A DNA stretch of 64,000 bases from positions 10,267,455 through 10,331,454 of the forward strand of contig NW_020653200.1 of the NCBI RefSeq assembly GCF_003589595.1, read 5' to 3'. Position 1 is the stretch's first letter. Each line of letters begins with the position of its first letter. Below, one piece after another: positions 58,126 to 64,000 of the stretch. The notes beneath the pieces were generated by a model. It did not search any database, was not told the DNA's origin, and saw only the letters and a program-made list of their open reading frames with translations. A program made the position numbers and the translations under genes. The stretch comes from Hyposmocoma kahamanoa (Eukaryota; Arthropoda; Insecta; Lepidoptera; Cosmopterigidae).

Positions 58126-61100
58126 GGTAAACAAGTACTATTTATATCGCGCTCGCGGCGGCGTAAAGTGTCAAGTGCCTCCAGATACGTCCACGACTAC
58201 TGTGACACTAAGACTGAAGAAGACGTGTCTTTCTGTAGGAATCTGGTTTAAAAGAGAGATTGTTGCGTTGTTGGGTGCGGTCCCGCACAGGCGCGGGCGT
58301 GGATGTCCGGGATCAATGGCGACTAATAGCCACGCGAAATTAGCATGCTTTAAATAAATTTTAGCACCAACCGTACACTCCTGAAAAATTGTTCAGCGAG
58401 AACGTTCCGACAATCCTCTCCAGACGGCGCGGCTGTCACTTCTTCTAAACAATTTTTTACCCTAAATTTCATTTGCCGAAGTAAAATTGTAGAAGAATCA
58501 CATTCAATTTATTTACACATAAAAGTAACAAACCACTAACTATTTTTTTTCAATTTGGATAATAACATTCGTAACATTCACTAAAGTAAGGTGCAAAAAA
58601 TTATTAAACATTCCTAGCAGTTCTACAACTGCGTTATGCAATAGAAGGCCCTTAAGACTCACGTGGCTACGCTGCAACCGGCGTCAAAGCCATTACGTTC
58701 ATTCACCCTTCGGCGTCGCACAGTAAACACAAACTGATAATTTATGGGCTTAGGAAAAGTTTGTGATATATTTTTATGCTTATAACGTATAAGACTGTGT
58801 ATGTTACACTAAAATTAACAAACAATTATTAATATTTTTGAAAGTGGTATCGAGTATATTATGTTTAAAAATTATATTAAAAAATCAGGTACTTTCCGTC
58901 TCTTTACTCGCAGCTTATTGGAATTAAGCAAGCCTTATCATATTTTGCAATATTTTGAGGCTAAAAATAAAATATTTACTTCTCCATACAAATGAAAACT
59001 AAACATAAATTCCCTTTATTATCGCATTTAAAAAAAATTCAATAACAATAAAAATTGTCAGGGATGTTATTATTCATCATATAAAAAAGAACAACTGGTA
59101 TTCCATAAACTATTTCTAAGCCCACGTATTTATTAATTTAGATCTACTGTGCGTCGTAGCGAACGCCGTAGCTTCTAGTAGCAATTCGACGTAATGGGAA
59201 CTCCCTATTTAAATTGTAAGGTCTGATATAGCGCTTAGGATAGTTTGAGATGTACCATAGGTGTAACGTAGTGCACATTCGTTTATATAAATCAGTCTCA
59301 TTTAAATTCCTTTCGATAAGTAGCTTTTATATACATATACATATATAGTCACTTATATTTGTAAGCTTAGTTATAACCTATTTTACTCTGTTCCACTAAA
59401 GAAATTCATTACCTATCGGTACCTGTATCAGACGATTCTCACGAGAAATCGATTTGAAATTTTATGAGTCTGTTACCGTTTAGTTTATTTTTCGGGTCAT
59501 TGGTTTTCAGTTCTGTACCTGTTGTTGTAGTATAGTTACGTTAAGAGGGTTCATAAGGGCGACCTGTAGTTAAATAGTAAACTTCTGAAGAAAAACAAAA
59601 TAAACTTCTTCAGTTTTAATTTTTATTAACTTTCATCGGAAGATGAGCAAAAAAGATCAGTTGAGCTCGTATCAACCGAATGTGTAATATTTGATTTTCA
59701 ATCATATTATCAATGTTAAGTTAACATCTCTTTCAAAATCAAAATTAAAAAATCAATATATTTTTAAGTGAAATTGATTGGCGATTAATTGGTTACAACA
59801 CTATTATTTTAAATAAAATAAGACTGAGGATGTCATTGTTTTTAAGACGTTATTTTGAAATTCATGCGAAAATAATACTTGAAATTTGTTCTATCATGTT
59901 ATGTAACGCTTCACTAAATTATAATGTATTTTTTTAAACTCAATAAGGTAATAATTGTTTGTTGATTGTATCGTTAATTGCATTCAAAGTTATATACTAT
60001 TGTCCTCTTTTTCAGATTGGGCCTCTTAAATTGTGACGACTGTAACTCCTGGCGTAATGACAATTAAAGTACTATTTTGTAATATTTAGGTACGTTTTCT
60101 TGTTTCATATTTACATTGTTCATAGGTTGTAAATTGAAAAGCTTTAAAATAATTTTGAGAAGGTTTACAATACACTGAATCGATATTTGAAAGCAAAAAT
60201 TAGCCGATTTCAATCAAGTTTAAAAAACCCTTGTCATGAGTCTCTACATTTTCTACCTAAGACAGCTAGTCATAACTGGAAGGCAATTCTACAGATTTAC
60301 GTTAATATTAAACGAAATAAATAAAATAAAAAGACTTTATTCTTCAACCGAAGATTTACAACAATATTTAATATAAAGCAATGCTTAATGTCGAAGTAAA
60401 GGTAAAAGCCTCAGAAATTTGCTGGTTTTCAGGCTTCACCTGGCTAGTATTCGCCACTGCAGACACCGTAGTATAATATAGAGACGGGTACCTTTTCGAT
60501 TATATTTTATATAAATAGGAGGGTACCTCACTCACTATATACGTTTACTACAGAAATAACAAACCTTAAACCTTAAAATAGCATACGTACCAATTCCGTT
60601 TGCTGTACTTATTTTTTTTTTTTGCCTCAATCCTTAACAACGACGACAAAATCGTGAATGTAATAAGATTATCAGGTAGAAGGTTATTACTAGTTGTAGC
60701 AGCAGTTGCTGTAAATCTCTTTTGTAATATTTTATGGTCTCTTAAAGTTTGTTTTATATTTTAAATCTAAATTTAAATTCATTGTTTTTGGCTCCTTTTC
60801 TTCACTTTTGCTTTGATAGACGTGTTTATAATAAAAATTAATAAACTGTAAGTACATTTACTTGGCCTTGCTAACTCTTTGTCAGCACTCATTCGAACCC
60901 ATTGATACAGTCCTGTACACTATTTGTAGGTACTATTAATCCAAAAGCCAAACTGAGCACTTGTTATTTTCACCGCTGTGATGACCATCGCCTATACCCA
61001 GGGGATCCTTACCTCGATTACAATAAATGCGACACGTAATTTAACGTAGGCAAACAAACAAACCTTGATCTTTACAAAGTCCAATTGACCGCACAACTTT

Positions 61101-62690
61101 CCAAGTGTTATTCTATATTTCTATATTTTATGAATTTACTTAAATTATATTACATTAACTTACTTCAAGTTCATAAAGCCACGGTAACTGTTGTAAAATT
61201 TTAAACAATAGCAATGTTCATGAGTGCTGCAATGTTTCTTTTGGACAAACGTTTCAATGCGAAAGGGTGGCATAAAAAAAGTAAAATCATATTGTCATCA
61301 ATCATAATATCAATCAATCATGAATGATTTGATTTTATTTTTATTTTATTTTTATTTATTTTTAGATACGATAAAATCATTTTTCAAACTCAATAAATAC
61401 TCAATATTTGTTTTTTTTTTCAAACATTCCACTGTTTCGTTCTGCGTATCCCACGGACCCACGGACACGGCTTTTGTTTGAACAAAGAAATACACATGAC
61501 AGTTTAATTGAACAAATTTTGGTGGTCAAAGAGATTTTTTTTCACTTTTTGTCTTTAGCTAGACAGATAGCTTTTTAAATAGTTTGCCGATATTGTTTTA
61601 TTAATAATAATAATAAGTTTTTTATTTTCTCGCCACATTATCGGTACATTGAGCATAACAACAAGCACTATACATAAAAAAAAAGAAAGAATCATATTGT
61701 GGGAGACTGGTGCCTAAACTAGACGCATTTCAGGTCACCAGGACTCCACCCCTTGGTAAATACAAATTTGCAACTTAGAATTATGTACTTGTACCTACAT
61801 TGATAGTTGCGATTACTAAATTATCCACCTACATTAAAGTTTACAAAATTGAATTGGAATTCAAGACAAACGACAAAATAGATACGACTGCGTTGAGTGG
61901 TTATAAGCGCTAGAAAACGCTGGAATCGATTGAGACTTGCGACATATGTTATGGAATTTTCACGATTTTAGTAGTTCCGATTACGATACCGCCGAAAGTA
62001 TGGAGACTATAAATAAAGACGAAGTTACCACTGTACATTCTCGAGTCGAGTTCCTGTAATTGTTGAAAATAGACGCAATGGCAGGCAAGAGGAGTAAAAC
62101 TGTGCATATACGTGTCTCTATTATAACTATTTTTATTGACGAAGGACGAAAATGTAAACTACAAAACAAAGACCTCCATGACTGTAGGTAACTATTTCGT
62201 AGCTACGTATTGTCTTTCAGGTAATTTTTCACATCCAGAATACAATTTGTATAACAGAAATATGCAAGCAACGTCATGAGTCCGCCTTCTCATCACCAAA
62301 ATGTAATAGCTAAACAGCACTAATGCTATGAAGACCAAATCAAACTGAATCTTTTGCTGACGGCGTTAATATACATATTCAGTGTATAACGATATGGTTT
62401 ATGCGCATTTCACTTAGGAGCATCATTTTCATTGTCTCCGATTTTTTAAAATTAGGTATTAATTAGAAACTTATACAAATTTTGTTAGAAATCGTCAATA
62501 TCACTTCTTTCATTAAACCAGTTTTTGGTTTAAATACTTATTTTCCCTCCTAAGCCGATTAATTCAACTTTTTCTTGACTTAGTAGAAAGTCGACACACA
62601 GCACAAGTTCGTACGTCGTAAAGGACGTAAATACCCGTAAGAGCAGCGTAAATACGCATAGGTATAAGAAATATAAGCCTATTATAATAT

Positions 62691-62708
62691 ACGTGCACTA
62701 GTGCACGT
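62691..62708. repeat. 18-bp perfect palindrome with E-box
   Basis: ACGTGCACTAGTGCACGT is its own reverse complement and overlaps a CACGTG at 62704-62709. Confidence 0.85.
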
Positions 62709-62764
62709 GGCTGCCAACCGGTCAACCTCCCTACCCACACCCGTAAACGCAACCGTCCCCTCAA

Positions 62765-63064
62765 TATTTCATTAAAAATGCACCTCTACGAAGAGCTGGG
62801 AACTATTGCAGTCGATAACCGACATGTTTGTGAAAGACTCATTTTTTTTTAGTTCGGTCTAAACTAAATTTTTATCTTCATTTATTGCAAAAACCTGCAT
62901 AAAATATCGTGAGACAACTCACGTAGTCTTGCCTTACGTATTTCATTAAAAATGCACCTGTACGAAGAGCTGTGACCTATTGCAGTCGATAACCGACGTG
63001 TTTGTAAACGACACAATTTTTCTTAGTTCGGTCTAAACTGAATTTTTGTTTTCATTTATTGCAA
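62765..63064. repeat. Direct repeat, two 126-bp units 174 bp apart
   Basis: 62765-62890 and 62939-63064 share tatttcattaaaaatgcacc, tattgcagtcgataaccgac and agttcggtctaaact, with about 10 percent differences by eye. 48 bp of unique sequence separate them. Confidence 0.85.
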
Positions 63065-63688
63065 GAGACAACAAAGCAAAAAAAATCTCTAACGAAAACA
63101 AGAAACTACTTGAAAACAATTTAAATATTTTTGCAGACAAGATGCTTAAGTCTTACGTTACAAAGAACTTAATGCATTAAGAGAAAAAAAGAAGAACGCG
63201 GTTACTTATACAAGTGTATTCAAGAACTTAGAGAAAAATGAATAGAAAAAAACTCAAAAAATATTTAAAGCGCTGAACACCATTTAATACGCCAATAAAT
63301 AATTTATAACCCCCTCTTTTTTATGGTATTTATAAATTTAGATAGCATTGAAAGACACTTAGAATATCTTTTTGGATCAGGGTACTATTATAAATTCAAT
63401 TCAGACTGTCGCGTACTGTTTGTATCAATCCCATGTTTCTTGTGTCTAAAAAAGTTATCGCAGTTTACAGAAAAATATATTTTATAAAGAAAGTGGAGTG
63501 TCATATAGCAGAAGTACATGTAGCGCACTATAAGTTTCCGGAACTGGCCACTTACATAAACAATAATTAAAAAGTAATTACAACATTTGAAAATGGTCTC
63601 TTTGGCTGTAGAATACAGTTTGTTTCTTGTGACTATCACTTGTTTTTACATTGTGGAGTCACTTTAGAAATTGGTTGTCTACATCACC

Positions 63689-63976
63689 ATGGATTTAACT
63701 CGTGAAAATTTTCGTAGTATGACTTTCTACGACTTTAAGTGTAATTTAACAGCTCAGTGGAGCTTCGCTCGGCTTGAAACTGCTTCTGGCAATGAAGCAC
63801 TATGCAAAACGACTATTTATAGCTGGTTTGCAGAATTCAAACGCGGTCGTGTGAATCTCAGTGACGAATTTCGTGATGGTCGCCTGTCCATTGCTGAGAA
63901 CAACAAAAACATCGATGCTGTGCGCCGCATGATCAAAACAGACAGACATGGGATATACCATGAGATTCAGGCATAG
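63689..63976 (+). pseudogene. Mariner-like transposase, N-terminal part, truncated by the window edge
   Basis: ATG at 63689 opens MDLTRENFRSMTFYDFKCNL, then ETASGNEALCKTTIYSWFAE, FKRGRVNLSDEFRDGRLS and IDAVRRMIKTDRHGIYHEIQ. This is the DNA-binding half (two helix-turn-helix regions with the WFAEFKRGR motif) of a mariner lineage common in Lepidoptera. A stop follows at 63974-63976; the next bases in a shifted frame (IGMS) look like the family's continuation, so a small deletion probably broke the frame. The dead copy at 17.6-18.5 kb has the same N-terminal type. The left terminal repeat, expected around 63.64 kb, could not be confirmed without the right end. Confidence 0.75.
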
Positions 63977-64000
63977 GAATGAGTTAAATACAATCAATAC

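Larger units (their letters stand above)
58130..63640. other. About 5.5 kb without a confident gene
   Basis: A GC-richer patch at 58150-58360 has a 60-codon ORF (58175-58357) without recognisable features. 60310-60600 (ataaaaagactttattcttc at the start) and 61600-61790 (after a TAA-repeat; contains aggtcaccaggactccaccc) look like 3' tails of retroelements. A 126-bp direct repeat lies at 62765-63064. The rest is AT-rich. Confidence 0.5.

Noticed and set aside
1..64000. CRISPR arrays, bacterial operons or phage-defence systems
   Set aside because: The spliced gene, mariners, SINEs and LINE tails show this is animal nuclear DNA. No regularly spaced short repeats were seen.

Overview
The window looks like moth or butterfly (Lepidoptera) nuclear DNA. 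It is AT-rich and intron-rich, and carries typical insect transposons: cecropia-type and other mariners, tRNA-derived SINEs, non-LTR reverse transcriptase tails and lepidopteran interspersed repeats. There are no bacterial-style gene clusters, CRISPR arrays or operons. Organism and family names come from recognition by eye; no database search was run.

One host gene can be supported well. It is on the minus strand and occupies about half the window (34149 down to 1569, continuing off the left edge). Seven small exons total about 0.8 kb in 32 kb. The last one encodes the start of an AIP3 / sickle-tail (KIAA1217, SRCIN1/p140Cap)-type domain, the family annotated in insects as 'coiled-coil domain-containing protein AGAP005037'. 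Exons 3 to 7 join with consistent phases. Exons 1 and 2 are open in two frames, and the frame that reaches exon 4 depends on whether exon 3 (133 nt) is included, so the N-terminus may be isoform-specific.

The introns and the region to the right of 34.2 kb are mostly decayed repeats. Mobile DNA includes an intact-looking mariner (32530-33807, 23-bp inverted repeats, TA duplication, 339-codon transposase) and a broken sister copy on the other strand (7043-8773). That copy carries a local template-switch insertion and a 400-N gap that appears spurious. Two further mariner-like remnants lie at 17.6-18.5 kb and at the right edge. A 508-bp element has perfect 31-bp inverted repeats and a near-perfect 8-bp duplication, a P-element-like geometry. 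There are also several SINE families, LINE C-terminal fragments, hAT-like relics, a 350-bp tandem array carrying tRNA-Thr-like cores, and a 133-bp perfect inverted repeat around an assembly gap.

Right of 34.2 kb no host gene is certain. A GC-rich patch at 57.8-58.1 kb can be read as two short plus-strand exons or as a minus-strand terminal exon. I found no convincing new multi-gene system. The most interesting observations are the dual-frame first exons, the P-like MITE, the template-switch mutation in the mariner, a pre-miRNA-like hairpin near 52.9 kb and the palindrome around the 54.4 kb gap.
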